DNA of 64,000 nt from Bacillus gobiensis. GTDB lineage: Bacteria; Bacillota; Bacilli; Bacillales; Bacillaceae. Below, piece by piece: positions 30,496 through 40,490 of this stretch; position 1 is the stretch's first letter, and each line of letters begins with the position of its first letter. The DNA is taken from positions 1,860,190 through 1,924,189 of the forward strand of contig NZ_CP012600.1 of NCBI RefSeq assembly GCF_001278705.1. The letters run 5' to 3'. The notes under the pieces are model-generated. The model was not told the origin of the DNA. It ran no database searches and worked only from the letters and a program-made list of their open reading frames with translations. Position numbers and translations under genes: made by a program.

Positions 30496-30518
30496 AATTA
30501 GCTAAAGGAGTGATTTTT

Positions 30519-31172
30519 TTGCTCGATTTCTCCATACTTACCAACAACATGGACATGTATCTTGAAGGATTCAAGTTCACAGTGCTTTCAAGTATCATTG
30601 CACTTATATCAAGCTTTATTTTAGGTACTCTTATCGCCGTATTTCGAATAGCTCCTTTCAAAATACTTAACTGGATTGGTACGGTCTACGTTGAAATTTT
30701 GCGTAATATCCCCGTCCTATTGATTGCTTTTTTCATCTTTATCGGTCTTCCTGCTATCGGTATTCGGTTTGACGGGTTTACAGCAGGTACAATCGCATTA
30801 TCAATCTATACTTCAGCATTTATTGCCGAAGCGATCCGTGCAGGAATTTCATCCGTTCCAAAAGGACAGATGGAAGCAGCAAGAGCTACCGGACTTACGT
30901 ATACAGAAAGCATGAGGTATATTATTCTTCCACAAGCCATCAAAATTGTTATCCCGCCACTCGGCAACCAATTTATTAATCTGGTAAAAAACTCCTCTAT
31001 CCTCGGTTTGCTCGCCGGTTGGGATTTGATGTACCACGGAGATTTAGTCTCAAGCAATACATATGTCGTTTTTGATGTGTACATATTCGTCGCTATGTTT
31101 TACTTACTGTTAACCATCCCGCTCAGCTTAGGAGTCGGATATATAGAAAAAAGACTTTCTCGCAGCAACTAG
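30519..31172 (+). CDS. glnM: Glutamine ABC transporter permease GlnM
   Basis: A 217-residue permease of the HisM/GlnP family with about five TM segments and the EAA-type loop GQMEAARATGLTYTESMRYIILPQA. The best start is TTG at 30519-30521, 8 nt after AAAGGAG; an in-frame GTG at 30510 overlaps that site. It forms the membrane channel together with GlnP. Confidence 0.92.
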   Translation: MLDFSILTNNMDMYLEGFKFTVLSSIIALISSFILGTLIAVFRIAPFKILNWIGTVYVEILRNIPVLLIAFFIFIGLPAIGIRFDGFTAGTIALSIYTSAFIAEAIRAGISSVPKGQMEAARATGLTYTESMRYIILPQAIKIVIPPLGNQFINLVKNSSILGLLAGWDLMYHGDLVSSNTYVVFDVYIFVAMFYLLLTIPLSLGVGYIEKRLSRSN

Positions 31173-31193
31173 CGTAAAAGGAGGACAGTATTT

Positions 31194-31844
31194 ATGGATT
31201 TTAAAGGAGCCTATTCTCCTGATAATTTAAAATTTTTGTTTGATGGCTTTATTCTAACATTGGAAGTTGCCGCCATTTCGATTGTATTAAGCTTTATCAT
31301 CGGAATATTGGTAGGAACTCTGCGATATACCCGAATGCCCGTCGTGTCGCATGTCCTTGCCCTATTGGTAGAGATCATTCGAAATCTCCCCTTGTTGCTG
31401 ATCATTTTCTTTACTTTTTTCGCATTGCCTGAAGTAGGAATTGATTTTGGAATTAAGGGATCTGCAATTGTGGCATTAACCATTTTCGAAGCGGCGATGA
31501 TTTCGGAAATCGTCCGAAGCGGTTTAAATTCGATTGATAAAGGGCAAATCGAAGCGGCAAGATCGTCAGGTCTCACTTATGTTCAGACGCTGATTCAAAT
31601 CACTTTGCCACAAGCCCTCAGAAGAATGATTCCTCCGCTCGTCAGCCAATTCATTTCCTTACTTAAGGACACATCATTGGCTACCGTGATCTCGCTTCCT
31701 GAGTTAATGCATAATGCGAATGTTGTGAAAGGACAGTCGATTAATTTCACGATACCGATCTTCTTGGCCGCAGCTGTGATGTACTTTGTTGTTAACTACA
31801 TTTTGTCCATCATCGCCCGGCGATTAGAGGCGAGACAGGCATAA
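31194..31844 (+). CDS. glnP: Glutamine ABC transporter permease GlnP
   Basis: A 216-residue permease homologous to GlnM, with the EAA-type loop GQIEAARSSGLTYVQTLIQITLPQA and five hydrophobic segments. AAAAGGAGG precedes the ATG. It is the last gene of glnQHMP and is followed by a strong terminator. Confidence 0.93.
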   Translation: MDFKGAYSPDNLKFLFDGFILTLEVAAISIVLSFIIGILVGTLRYTRMPVVSHVLALLVEIIRNLPLLLIIFFTFFALPEVGIDFGIKGSAIVALTIFEAAMISEIVRSGLNSIDKGQIEAARSSGLTYVQTLIQITLPQALRRMIPPLVSQFISLLKDTSLATVISLPELMHNANVVKGQSINFTIPIFLAAAVMYFVVNYILSIIARRLEARQA

Positions 31845-31851
31845 ATAGTAA

Positions 31852-31888
31852 AGAGAACCGGACAATAATCATCCGGTTCTCTTTTTAT
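31852..31888 (+). terminator. Terminator of glnQHMP
   Basis: AGAGAACCGGA and TCCGGTTCTCT form an 11-bp perfect stem, followed by TTTTATTT. Confidence 0.95.
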
Positions 31889-31893
31889 TTAGC

Positions 31894-32025
31894 CTATATC
31901 ATTTTCATGATTCTTTTTCTGATTCTTTTCATGCTCTTTTTCGTCGGCATGTTGTATTGTCTGGCTAAATGGTATACGAATGCTCCTGCACCCATTGAAA
32001 GAAAGGAAGTCATTGTCCGATTCAT
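31894..32025 (-). CDS. yrzQ: YrzQ family small protein (DUF3918, 43 aa)
   Basis: MNRTMTSFLSMGAGAFVYHL followed by a strongly basic C-terminus (KKSMKRIRKRIMKMI), the pattern of the YrzQ/DUF3918 family. AATTGGAGG precedes the ATG at 32023-32025. It lies between yrzR and the glnP terminator, as in B. subtilis. Function unknown; an N-terminal amphipathic or membrane segment is likely. Confidence 0.85.
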   Translation of the reverse strand: MNRTMTSFLSMGAGAFVYHLARQYNMPTKKSMKRIRKRIMKMI

Positions 32026-32040
32026 AGGAATCCTCCAATT

Positions 32041-32232
32041 TTAAAGGTTCATTGTACGTTCTTCATCAGTGAATAAATCATCAAGACTGCTTAACGTCCC
32101 GTCCTCTTCCACTTGATGTGTCGATATCTTTCCTTTTGATAGGGTCAATTCAATGTAACATCCCCAGCAGTAATACTGGTTCACACCTATTTTTCCAATG
32201 TTTTTCCCTTTACAATTCGGGCAAATTAACAA
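32041..32232 (-). CDS. yrzR: Small zinc-ribbon protein (YrzR-like)
   Basis: A 63-residue protein with two CxxC knuckles (CPNCKGKNIGKIGVNQYYCWGC), an expected zinc ribbon, and an acidic C-terminus. TTG at 32230-32232 is chosen, 6 nt after GAGGTG; the longer frame overlaps yrrD without a better site. It is between yrrD and yrzQ. It may bind nucleic acid or protein; function unknown. Confidence 0.8.
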   Translation of the reverse strand: MLICPNCKGKNIGKIGVNQYYCWGCYIELTLSKGKISTHQVEEDGTLSSLDDLFTDEERTMNL

Positions 32233-32242
32233 TCGTAACACC

Positions 32243-32707
32243 TCATTGCTCGGCCAGCATGATGGTATCATTATTCAATGTCATCGCAGTATTCATTGAA
32301 GGAACGTGTCTTCGTTCTCCTTGCAAATCTGCAAAAAAGCCGTCCGAGATTTCATATGCTACCATTGTGCCCGCTTGAAAGGAAATATATACATCTTCCA
32401 AAATTCCGAGCTGTTTTTTTTCCTGATTGACAATCATTTTTTGCTTCAGTTGATTATAACGTAAATATTTTTCTGGTTGATCTGCTGAACTTATGAGATG
32501 CGTACCAGTATATATCCCGGCTGCATCAGCCTGTACAATTTGTTCAGCTGGAAGGAACACTTTTTTATGCATGAATGGAATTTTTTGTTCATCAATCAGC
32601 AGCCCGATACATCTCCCATCATAAGAAAAACAAATATCCGACACGCAGCCAAGGACACGCGAGGCACAACGGACAGGCATTCCGATTAATTCATTACATG
32701 TTCTCAA
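32243..32707 (-). CDS. yrrD: PRC-barrel domain protein YrrD
   Basis: A 154-residue protein with two PRC-barrel-like halves: the first around LIGMPVRCASRVLGCVSDI, the second around IVNQEKKQLGILEDVYIS. Such barrels bind RNA or protein in other systems (RimM, photosynthetic reaction centre subunit H). Start is TTG at 32705-32707, 8 nt after GGTGGAG. It sits between recD2 and yrzR. Exact role is unknown. Confidence 0.85.
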   Translation of the reverse strand: MRTCNELIGMPVRCASRVLGCVSDICFSYDGRCIGLLIDEQKIPFMHKKVFLPAEQIVQADAAGIYTGTHLISSADQPEKYLRYNQLKQKMIVNQEKKQLGILEDVYISFQAGTMVAYEISDGFFADLQGERRHVPSMNTAMTLNNDTIMLAEQ

Positions 32708-32798
32708 AGTGTGATCTCCACCTTTATTTGAACACTTTTATTTTCCCTTTCCAATCCTTTCTCCATGCAATGAAATTGCTCCCAGTGTCCATAAGAAA

Positions 32799-32828
32799 AA
32801 ACACCAAGTGGATAATCACTTGGTGTTT
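32799..32828 (-). terminator. Terminator of recD2
   Basis: AAACACCAAGTG and CACTTGGTGTTT form a perfect 12-bp stem, followed by TTTTCTT on the minus strand. It begins at the recD2 stop codon. Confidence 0.92.
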
Positions 32829-35217
32829 AGCTTGTCATGAAATCGAAAGGTGTTACTCCTTCCATTCCGATATTCGCATCGTGCACGCTAAATGGAAGCT
32901 GGCTTTGAAGCTCTCGAAGTTCAGTATCTTCTTCAGATAAAGCTTCATTTAATCTGGTACGTAATGATGTTTGTCTTTCCGCCAATTCTTTGTTACGTAC
33001 TCCCCATTCCAATGCTTCGATTTCACCGCACAGAATTAAAAACTTTTTGCTTCTTGTAATTGCTGTATATAATAAGTTTTTTCTCAGCATCCTGTAATAG
33101 CTTCTAACGACCGGGAGGATTACGATCGGAAATTCACTGCCTTGGGATTTATGAATAGAACAGCAATAGGCGTGGGTGAACTGTACAAAATCCTTTTTTA
33201 CAAATGTGATTTCATTCCCATCAAACGAAACAATGATCATATCCTCTTTTTCTGTATTCTCTTTCGCATAAAATATTGAAGTGATTTCACCCATATCACC
33301 ATTAAAAACATTTTGTTCGGGTTGATTGACAAGCTGCAATATTTTATCCCCTGTACGGTAAGTCACATCGCCAAATTTCATTTCCCGTTTTTTCGAAGAG
33401 GCTGGATTCAAAATTTGCTGAAGGAGGGCATTAAGCTCATTTATGCCTGCCGCTCCTTTGTACATAGGCGCCAGCACTTGCAGATCCTTAGCTGAAAACC
33501 CCTTCTTTAATGCGTTATTAACAACCTTTTCAACGACCTCTTTGATTTGGTTCTGGTTACAGCGAATAAACGAGCGATCCTTTGTCGGCACTGTAAGATT
33601 ATTCGGCAGCTCGCCTTTTTTCATTTCATGAGCAAGCTCAATAATAGAGGAGCCTTCAGCTTGTCGATAGATATCCGTTAATTTAACTGTTTCGATCACA
33701 CGAGAAGCGAGTAAATCTTTTAGCACTTGTCCGGGACCGACAGAAGGAAGTTGATCCTCGTCTCCCACCATAATAATCTGGACATTTTTTGGAATAGCCT
33801 TGAACAGATGGTTGGCAATAAAGATGTCCAGCATACTGGTTTCATCAATAATAACAAGTTTTCCGTCAATCGGATTATCTTCTGTGTGTGTAAACCCTTC
33901 AGCACCATTCCAGCCAAGCAGCCTGTGAATGGTGACAGCAGGAAGACCAGTCGATTCGCTCATGCGTTTTGCAGCTCTGCCTGTAGGCGCTGTTAAAACA
34001 AACGGAAACGGTTCATCCTTTTTATAATCGCCAGGTTCCAGTGAAACTCCGTGCAATTCGCTATAAAGCTCGACTATTCCGCGGATTACTGTCGTTTTTC
34101 CTGTTCCCGGCCCCCCAGTCAGCAGCATGATTGGCGACATGAGAGCTTTTTGAATGGCATCCTTTTGACTTTCAGCAAACTGAACATTAATTCTCTCTTC
34201 CAATTCACCAAGGGCAAGCAAAAACTCAGATTCAGGAAATTGATCTTCATAATCTGTCTGTTCTGCAATCGTTTTTAGATTTTTTGCGAAATTTCTTTCT
34301 GCATAAAATAATGACGGATAGTAGCAGCGGTCCTCTTCAACAATCACCTGGTTCAGCTTGCCCAGCTCAACAATTTGATCTGCAATGTCTACTTCATTGA
34401 CGACATCATCTGCAGTTGAGGATTGATTTAACAGCTTCAGCGTATCAACAATGAGCTGCTTCGTGTACATATAAGTGTGTCCATCCTGCAGGCAGGATGC
34501 TTCAACTGTGTAAAGAATTGCCGCTTTAATCCGTTCGGGATGATTACCGGATAAACCGATCTGTCCCCCAAGCTCGTCAGCTCGGGCAAAACCGATTCCT
34601 TCAACGTCCTTGACCAACTGATAGGGATTTGACTGAATTTTATCCAATGTTTCTGATTGATACACCTGGTAAATTTTCATCGATAGCTGTGGGCCAAATC
34701 CATAATTGTTCAAAGCAATCATAACGCTCTCCAAGCCTTGATGCTCCTGAAGAGAAGCGGCCAGCTTATCCGCTTTTTTCTTTGATAGCTTTGCTACGTC
34801 GTAAAGGACAGCAGGGTCAGCTAATATCTTGTTGATGGCCCCTTCACCCAGTTTTTTTACGATTTCTTGGGCTGTTTTTTTTCCAATGCCCTCAAACAAG
34901 TCACTGGAAAGGTAATGGACAATGCCTTCCTTTGTCGTTGGGATCTCTTTTCGAAATCGCTCAGCCTGAAACTGAAGTCCGAATTTCGGATGTGTTTTAC
35001 TTTCTCCATAAAACGTATATGTATCTTCTTCCTGAAGGGTAGGAAAATAACCGGTAACTGATACCGAAGAATCTTCAAACGCTTCACTTGTTTTTTCTAC
35101 TTTTACCTTTAAAACGCTGTAATGATTGGATTCATTATGATAAATGACAGCGAGGATTTTGCCTTTGACAAACGATTCTTGGGCGATTTCAGGTTCCGTA
35201 TGGTGATGTATGGTCAT
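32827..35217 (-). CDS. recD2: RecD2 DNA helicase (YrrC)
   Basis: SF1B 5'-3' helicase of about 796 residues acting in DNA repair and replication fork handling. After the N-terminal OB and HhH-like region (GIGKKTAQEIVKKLGEG; GIGFARADELGG) come Walker A TGGPGTGKTT, the DE motif IIDETSMLD, GDEDQLPSVGPG and the C-terminal SH3/helicase 2B region with HAYCCSIHKSQGSEFP. The ATG at 35215-35217 follows AAGGGAGG; a longer frame exists but lacks a site. Confidence 0.95.
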   Translation of the reverse strand: MTIHHHTEPEIAQESFVKGKILAVIYHNESNHYSVLKVKVEKTSEAFEDSSVSVTGYFPTLQEEDTYTFYGESKTHPKFGLQFQAERFRKEIPTTKEGIVHYLSSDLFEGIGKKTAQEIVKKLGEGAINKILADPAVLYDVAKLSKKKADKLAASLQEHQGLESVMIALNNYGFGPQLSMKIYQVYQSETLDKIQSNPYQLVKDVEGIGFARADELGGQIGLSGNHPERIKAAILYTVEASCLQDGHTYMYTKQLIVDTLKLLNQSSTADDVVNEVDIADQIVELGKLNQVIVEEDRCYYPSLFYAERNFAKNLKTIAEQTDYEDQFPESEFLLALGELEERINVQFAESQKDAIQKALMSPIMLLTGGPGTGKTTVIRGIVELYSELHGVSLEPGDYKKDEPFPFVLTAPTGRAAKRMSESTGLPAVTIHRLLGWNGAEGFTHTEDNPIDGKLVIIDETSMLDIFIANHLFKAIPKNVQIIMVGDEDQLPSVGPGQVLKDLLASRVIETVKLTDIYRQAEGSSIIELAHEMKKGELPNNLTVPTKDRSFIRCNQNQIKEVVEKVVNNALKKGFSAKDLQVLAPMYKGAAGINELNALLQQILNPASSKKREMKFGDVTYRTGDKILQLVNQPEQNVFNGDMGEITSIFYAKENTEKEDMIIVSFDGNEITFVKKDFVQFTHAYCCSIHKSQGSEFPIVILPVVRSYYRMLRKNLLYTAITRSKKFLILCGEIEALEWGVRNKELAERQTSLRTRLNEALSEEDTELRELQSQLPFSVHDANIGMEGVTPFDFMTS

Positions 35218-35264
35218 AAGGCTTCCTCCCTTCATTTTATCCCGCATTAATGCGCAGTGAGCCT

Positions 35265-35915
35265 TTACTGTTGTTCGATTAACGATTTTGCATGAAGTGC
35301 AAGCATATGCTCAGGATTTACTTCGATCGCTTGATTAAGCATTTCAAGCGCTTTTTCTTTATTTTCCTGATAAGCGTATGCGACTCCTAAATTATAATAA
35401 GCATCCGAATGGCTTGGATCGAGTTCGATGACTTTAGTAAATTGGCTAACAGCTTCATTAAGCAGCTGCTCATTTGCTAAGCAAAGGCCGTACTGAAACA
35501 GAACTTCAGGATCATCCTCCAGCAGCTCAGAAGCCCTCTGCAAATACGGCATAGCAAGCCTTGGCTGTTCCAGCTGGATAAGCGAAGTTCCGAGCATATA
35601 ATATAAATCGCCGTTTTCCATTCCTAATCGCAGCGCTTTTTCAAACATATCTTTTGCTTCACTATAAGATTCTTTCATCACAAATAAATTTCCTGCTCCA
35701 TAATACGCAGAAGCCGCGCCCTCGTCCAACGAAATCGCTTTTTCATAAAAAATTTGAGCACGGTCCAGTTCATTCACTGAAGCAAGCAGATTTGCAAAGT
35801 TTATATAAGGGATGGCATTTGTATGATCCTCTTCAATTGCTTGGGTAAAAGCATTCGCGGCCGCTTCGTAATCGCCCTTTTGCATTGCTTCGATGCCGAT
35901 TTTGTTGTAATCCAT
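35265..35915 (-). CDS. yrrB: TPR repeat protein YrrB
   Basis: A 216-residue protein made almost entirely of six tetratricopeptide repeats (for example PYINFANLLASVNELDRAQ, AYYNLGVAYAYQENKEKALE), a scaffold for protein binding. B. subtilis YrrB has this length and architecture. The ATG at 35913-35915 has GAAGGAGG upstream. It lies between mnmA and recD2. The partner is not known from sequence. Confidence 0.92.
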   Translation of the reverse strand: MDYNKIGIEAMQKGDYEAAANAFTQAIEEDHTNAIPYINFANLLASVNELDRAQIFYEKAISLDEGAASAYYGAGNLFVMKESYSEAKDMFEKALRLGMENGDLYYMLGTSLIQLEQPRLAMPYLQRASELLEDDPEVLFQYGLCLANEQLLNEAVSQFTKVIELDPSHSDAYYNLGVAYAYQENKEKALEMLNQAIEVNPEHMLALHAKSLIEQQ

Positions 35916-35946
35916 TGTCTCCTCCTTCAATTCTAGGTGTTCTTGT

Positions 35947-35980
35947 AAAAAACCTCAACACGAGTGGTTGAGGTTTTTTT
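35947..35980 (-). terminator. Terminator of the cymR-iscS-mnmA operon
   Basis: AACCTCAA and TTGAGGTT form a perfect stem with T runs on both strands, directly after the mnmA stop at 35983. Confidence 0.9.
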
Positions 35981-35982
35981 AC

Positions 35983-37113
<1,131 letters not shown>

Positions 37114-38253
37114 TTACATTAATCTTCTTACAACTTCTGCGAGCTTCTCTGAAGCACGCTTGATTTTCTCTTTGGTATGCTCAGGCCCGAAACTGATTCT
37201 GACTGATGAACGCAGCTGCGGCGCGTCTTCGCCATACATAGCTTTGAGCACATGGGAAGGCAGAAGCGATCCTGCAGTACAAGCAGACCCGCTTGATACC
37301 GCAATCCCTTCAAGGTCCAAATTCACTAGCAAAGCCTCGACCTGGACACCTGGAAAATATAGATTTAAGACGTGTGGCAGGCTTTCATTTATGTCGCCAT
37401 TGATTTGAACATTCACTTCTTTTTCCTTCAGCGATTGAATCATAATCGTTTTAAACTCACGATATAATTGGCTTTTTGCTTCTCGTTTTTCAACTGATAA
37501 ACGAACCGCTTCATTTAAACCGACGATTCCTGGTACATTTTCCGTTCCCGCACGCTGTTTGCGCTCCTGTTCTCCTCCAAGCATTTGCGGAGAGAGCTTA
37601 GCGTCTTGGCTGACATATAAAAAGCCTGTCCCCTTCGGCCCGTTTAGCTTATGGCCGGATACAGACATTAGATCAATATTCTCGCTTTTTACTTGAATCG
37701 GCAAATATCCGAACGCTTGTACAGCATCCGTATGAAAATAGGCTGTATGGTTCTTAACCAGCTCTCCAATGTCTTTGATTGGCTGAACCGATCCAACCTC
37801 ATTGTTTCCATACATAATCGTCACGAGAATTGTATCCTCACGAAGAGCATTGCGAACTTGCCCGGCACTGACTTTACCATCCTGGTCAGGCTTCAAATAC
37901 GTCACCTGAAACCCCATCTCTTCCAGCCGTTCACACGGATGGAGAACGGCGTGATGTTCAATTTCAGTTGTGATGATATGATTTCCCTTGTGCTTACGGG
38001 ATAGAGCTGCCCCGATTATGGCAAGGTTATTCGCTTCCGTTCCGCCGCTCGTAAAGACAATTTCATTTTGGGATGCGCCAATAAGATTGGCAATCGAGCC
38101 CCTAGCTTCATCCAGCCATTTTCTGCTTTCTCTTCCAAACGAGTGAATGCTGGAAGGATTGCCAAACGTTTCTGTGAAGTAGGGCATCATTTTTTCTACC
38201 ACTTTTGGATCGGTTGGAGACGTTGCCGCATGATCCAAATAAATTCGATTCAT
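37114..38253 (-). CDS. yrvO: Cysteine desulfurase (YrvO type)
   Basis: PLP-dependent IscS/NifS-family enzyme, 379 residues, which releases sulfur from cysteine as persulfide. PLP lysine is in SVSGHKLNGPKG, and the active-site Cys in SSGSACTAGS near the C-terminus. ATG at 38251-38253 follows CGAGGTG. Lying directly upstream of mnmA, it is the dedicated tRNA-thiolation desulfurase, as YrvO in B. subtilis. Confidence 0.94.
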   Translation of the reverse strand: MNRIYLDHAATSPTDPKVVEKMMPYFTETFGNPSSIHSFGRESRKWLDEARGSIANLIGASQNEIVFTSGGTEANNLAIIGAALSRKHKGNHIITTEIEHHAVLHPCERLEEMGFQVTYLKPDQDGKVSAGQVRNALREDTILVTIMYGNNEVGSVQPIKDIGELVKNHTAYFHTDAVQAFGYLPIQVKSENIDLMSVSGHKLNGPKGTGFLYVSQDAKLSPQMLGGEQERKQRAGTENVPGIVGLNEAVRLSVEKREAKSQLYREFKTIMIQSLKEKEVNVQINGDINESLPHVLNLYFPGVQVEALLVNLDLEGIAVSSGSACTAGSLLPSHVLKAMYGEDAPQLRSSVRISFGPEHTKEKIKRASEKLAEVVRRLM

Positions 38254-38271
38254 TTGTAACACCTCGGGTCG

Positions 38272-38688
38272 TTAAATATAAAACATATACGCTTCTTGTT
38301 CGCCTTCGGTGTAGTTTGCCAAATCTTCAAGTGTTGTACTATCAAGCACTTCTTTGACAGCGTCCCGAATGCGAATCCAGAGCTCCCGCTTGGCAGGCTC
38401 TTCGTTTTCCAGCACTTCTACCGGGCTGATCGGCCCTTCAAGTACACGTATGATGTCACCCGCTGTAATGTCAGACGGATCGTGACCTAAAATGTACCCT
38501 CCGTACGCCCCGCGAATGCTTTTTACCAGTCCGGCGTTTCTTAATGGAGACACAAGCTGCTCTAAATAATGCTCGGACAAATCATTCGTTTGAGCAATAC
38601 TTTTTAAAGAAGTGGGGCCTTCACCCTGCTTTTTAGCGAGCTCAATCATAATCGTTAAACCGTATCTTCCTTTTGTTGATATCTTCAA
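38272..38688 (-). CDS. cymR: Cysteine metabolism repressor CymR (Rrf2 family)
   Basis: A 138-residue Rrf2-type winged-helix repressor (MKISTKGRYGLTIMIELAKK...). Unlike IscR it carries no three-cysteine Fe-S motif. In B. subtilis it represses cysteine uptake and synthesis genes together with CysK, including the mtnN-mccAB operon. TTG at 38686-38688 is the start, 7 nt after AGAGGTG. Synteny with yrvO-mnmA and length support the name. Confidence 0.93.
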   Translation of the reverse strand: MKISTKGRYGLTIMIELAKKQGEGPTSLKSIAQTNDLSEHYLEQLVSPLRNAGLVKSIRGAYGGYILGHDPSDITAGDIIRVLEGPISPVEVLENEEPAKRELWIRIRDAVKEVLDSTTLEDLANYTEGEQEAYMFYI

Positions 38689-38876
38689 AATAACACACCT
38701 CTGCAAAATAGTTACTCTATCGTAATAATCATTATATACAAATTAGTATAGACCAAATGCAATTATAGCACACTTTAATCATAGTTACATTTTAATGCTC
38801 TTATATTCGGATGTCTTTCGTTATTTATCATGATTTTGGTATTCTATAGTCAGACATGAAATCGGGAGAGATGAAT

Positions 38877-40145
38877 ATGAAGCCACTGGCATTCAGAATG
38901 CGGCCAACGAAAATCGAAGAAATTCTCGGCCAGGAGCATCTCGTTGCAGATGAGCAAATCATAGCACGGATGGTAAAAGCGAAGCATCTATCTTCAATGA
39001 TCCTTTACGGGCCACCAGGCATTGGAAAAACTTCAATCGCCACAGCTATTGCAGGAAGCACCAGCATTGCTTTTCGTTCGTTAAATGCTGTCATCAATAA
39101 TAAAAAAGATATGGAAATTGTAGTGGAAGAAGCCAAGATGTCGGGGCAAATCATCTTAATTTTAGATGAGGTACATCGATTGGATAAAGCAAAGCAGGAT
39201 TTTTTGCTTCCCTATTTAGAAAATGGCATGATTATTCTCATTGGTGCCACTACCGCCAATCCTTACCATGCGATTAACCCTGCGATCAGAAGCCGGACGC
39301 AAATCTTTGAATTACATCCGTTAACACCAGAGCTTATCAAAAAAGCTCTGTTAAGGGCAATCGCTGATGAACATAGAGGGCTAGGCGGCTATTCGCTAGA
39401 TTGCTCTGAAGAAGCACTGAACCATTTTGCCACTGCCTGCGGGGGTGATGTCCGGTCGGCATTAAACGCACTCGAACTAGCTGTTCTTTCAACAAATGAA
39501 AATGAAGACGGAATTATTCCAATTACGCTTGAAATCGCTGAAGAATGTCTTCAAAAGAAAAGCTTTGCCCATGATAAGAATGGGGATGCCCATTATGACG
39601 TGTTGTCAGCCTTTCAAAAATCAATCAGAGGGTCAGACGCGAACGCCGCAATGCACTACTTTGCGCGGCTGGTAGAAGCCGGCGATCTTGAAAGCATTGC
39701 CAGGCGGTTGCTTGTGATCGCCTATGAAGACGTCGGGCTGGCGAATCCGCAAGCAGGCCCAAGAGCGCTCGCCGCAGTACAAACGGCTGAAAGAATCGGC
39801 TTTCCTGAAGCGAGGATCCCGCTTGCCAACGCCGTCATCGAGCTTTGCTTATCTCCCAAATCTAACTCAGCCATCATGGCAATCGATCAAGCTCTCGCGG
39901 ATATTCGCAGCGGAAAAATCGGCGAGGTGCCAAAGCACTTAAAGGATGCTCACTACAAGGGTGCTGCTAAACTTGGCAGAGGACTTGATTATCTGTACCC
40001 GCACAATTATGAAAACGGCTGGGTCAAACAGCAGTATTTGCCCGATCCGCTGAAAAACAAGAAGTATTATCAGCCAAAGCAAACCGGGAAATTTGAAGCC
40101 GCATTGAAGCAGGTGTATGAGAAAATAAATGATAATAGCAAATAG
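38877..40145 (+). CDS. rarA: Replication-associated recombination protein RarA (YrvN/MgsA)
   Basis: AAA+ ATPase of 422 residues acting at stalled replication forks. Walker A is GPPGIGKTS, Walker B ILDEVHRLDKAKQDFLLP, sensor 1 IGATTANPYHAI, and the C-terminal MgsA region AYEDVGLANPQAGPRALAAVQ. ATG at 38877 lies 8 nt after GGGAG; an upstream in-frame ATG is too close to that site. It is divergent from cymR. Confidence 0.95.
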   Translation: MKPLAFRMRPTKIEEILGQEHLVADEQIIARMVKAKHLSSMILYGPPGIGKTSIATAIAGSTSIAFRSLNAVINNKKDMEIVVEEAKMSGQIILILDEVHRLDKAKQDFLLPYLENGMIILIGATTANPYHAINPAIRSRTQIFELHPLTPELIKKALLRAIADEHRGLGGYSLDCSEEALNHFATACGGDVRSALNALELAVLSTNENEDGIIPITLEIAEECLQKKSFAHDKNGDAHYDVLSAFQKSIRGSDANAAMHYFARLVEAGDLESIARRLLVIAYEDVGLANPQAGPRALAAVQTAERIGFPEARIPLANAVIELCLSPKSNSAIMAIDQALADIRSGKIGEVPKHLKDAHYKGAAKLGRGLDYLYPHNYENGWVKQQYLPDPLKNKKYYQPKQTGKFEAALKQVYEKINDNSK

Positions 40146-40159
40146 GGAACCCGGGAATT

Positions 40160-40335
40160 GTGCATTTTCAGGGTATTTCTGTGCGATTCTCTAATGTTGT
40201 CTACTATACAGGTACATTAACAGGCGGTCTGTGCAATTATTCCGGGTTTTTGTGCAATTAACTGTGGTAACCGTGCAATTGTGCCACAGTTCTGTGCAAT
40301 TAACTGTAGTAACCGTGCAATTACACCGTTGTCCT
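40160..40335. repeat. 21-bp tandem repeat array with GTGCAATT core
   Basis: GTGCAATT occurs at 40231, 40252, 40273, 40294 and 40315, exactly 21 bp apart each time. Units 2 and 4 are nearly identical (GTGCAATTAACTGTGGTAAC with one change). Degenerate units GTGCATTT (40160) and GTGCGATT (40181) continue the phase to the left. The array fills the gap between convergent rarA and ilvD, and no start codon with a ribosome site serves it. Confidence 0.85.
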
Positions 40336-40430
40336 TGAAGTTTTTGCTCCAGAACCCTTATTACCTTATGTTGATAAAGCTTATCCCTTGCTTCAAAGAG
40401 AGAGAACCTTGTTTAAAACCTTAAATAAAG

Positions 40431-40475
40431 GACCTGTTAAAAAGTCTCTAATTTTACTAGACTTTTTAACAGGTC
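40431..40475 (-). terminator. Long inverted repeat after ilvD, probable terminator
   Basis: GACCTGTTAAAAAGTCT and AGACTTTTTAACAGGTC are perfect 17-bp arms around an 11-nt loop. On the minus strand CTTTATTT follows, a moderate U tract. It lies 15 bp past the ilvD stop. Confidence 0.7.
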
Positions 40476-40490
40476 ACTTAATAAGTCAAT

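Noticed and set aside
40160..40335. CRISPR array or coding repeat
   Set aside because: The 21-bp period with an 8-bp core is too short for CRISPR, and no start codon or ribosome site serves an ORF.
40431..40475. Miniature inverted-repeat transposable element
   Set aside because: The 17-bp arms have only a short loop and no visible target-site duplication; a terminator explains it.
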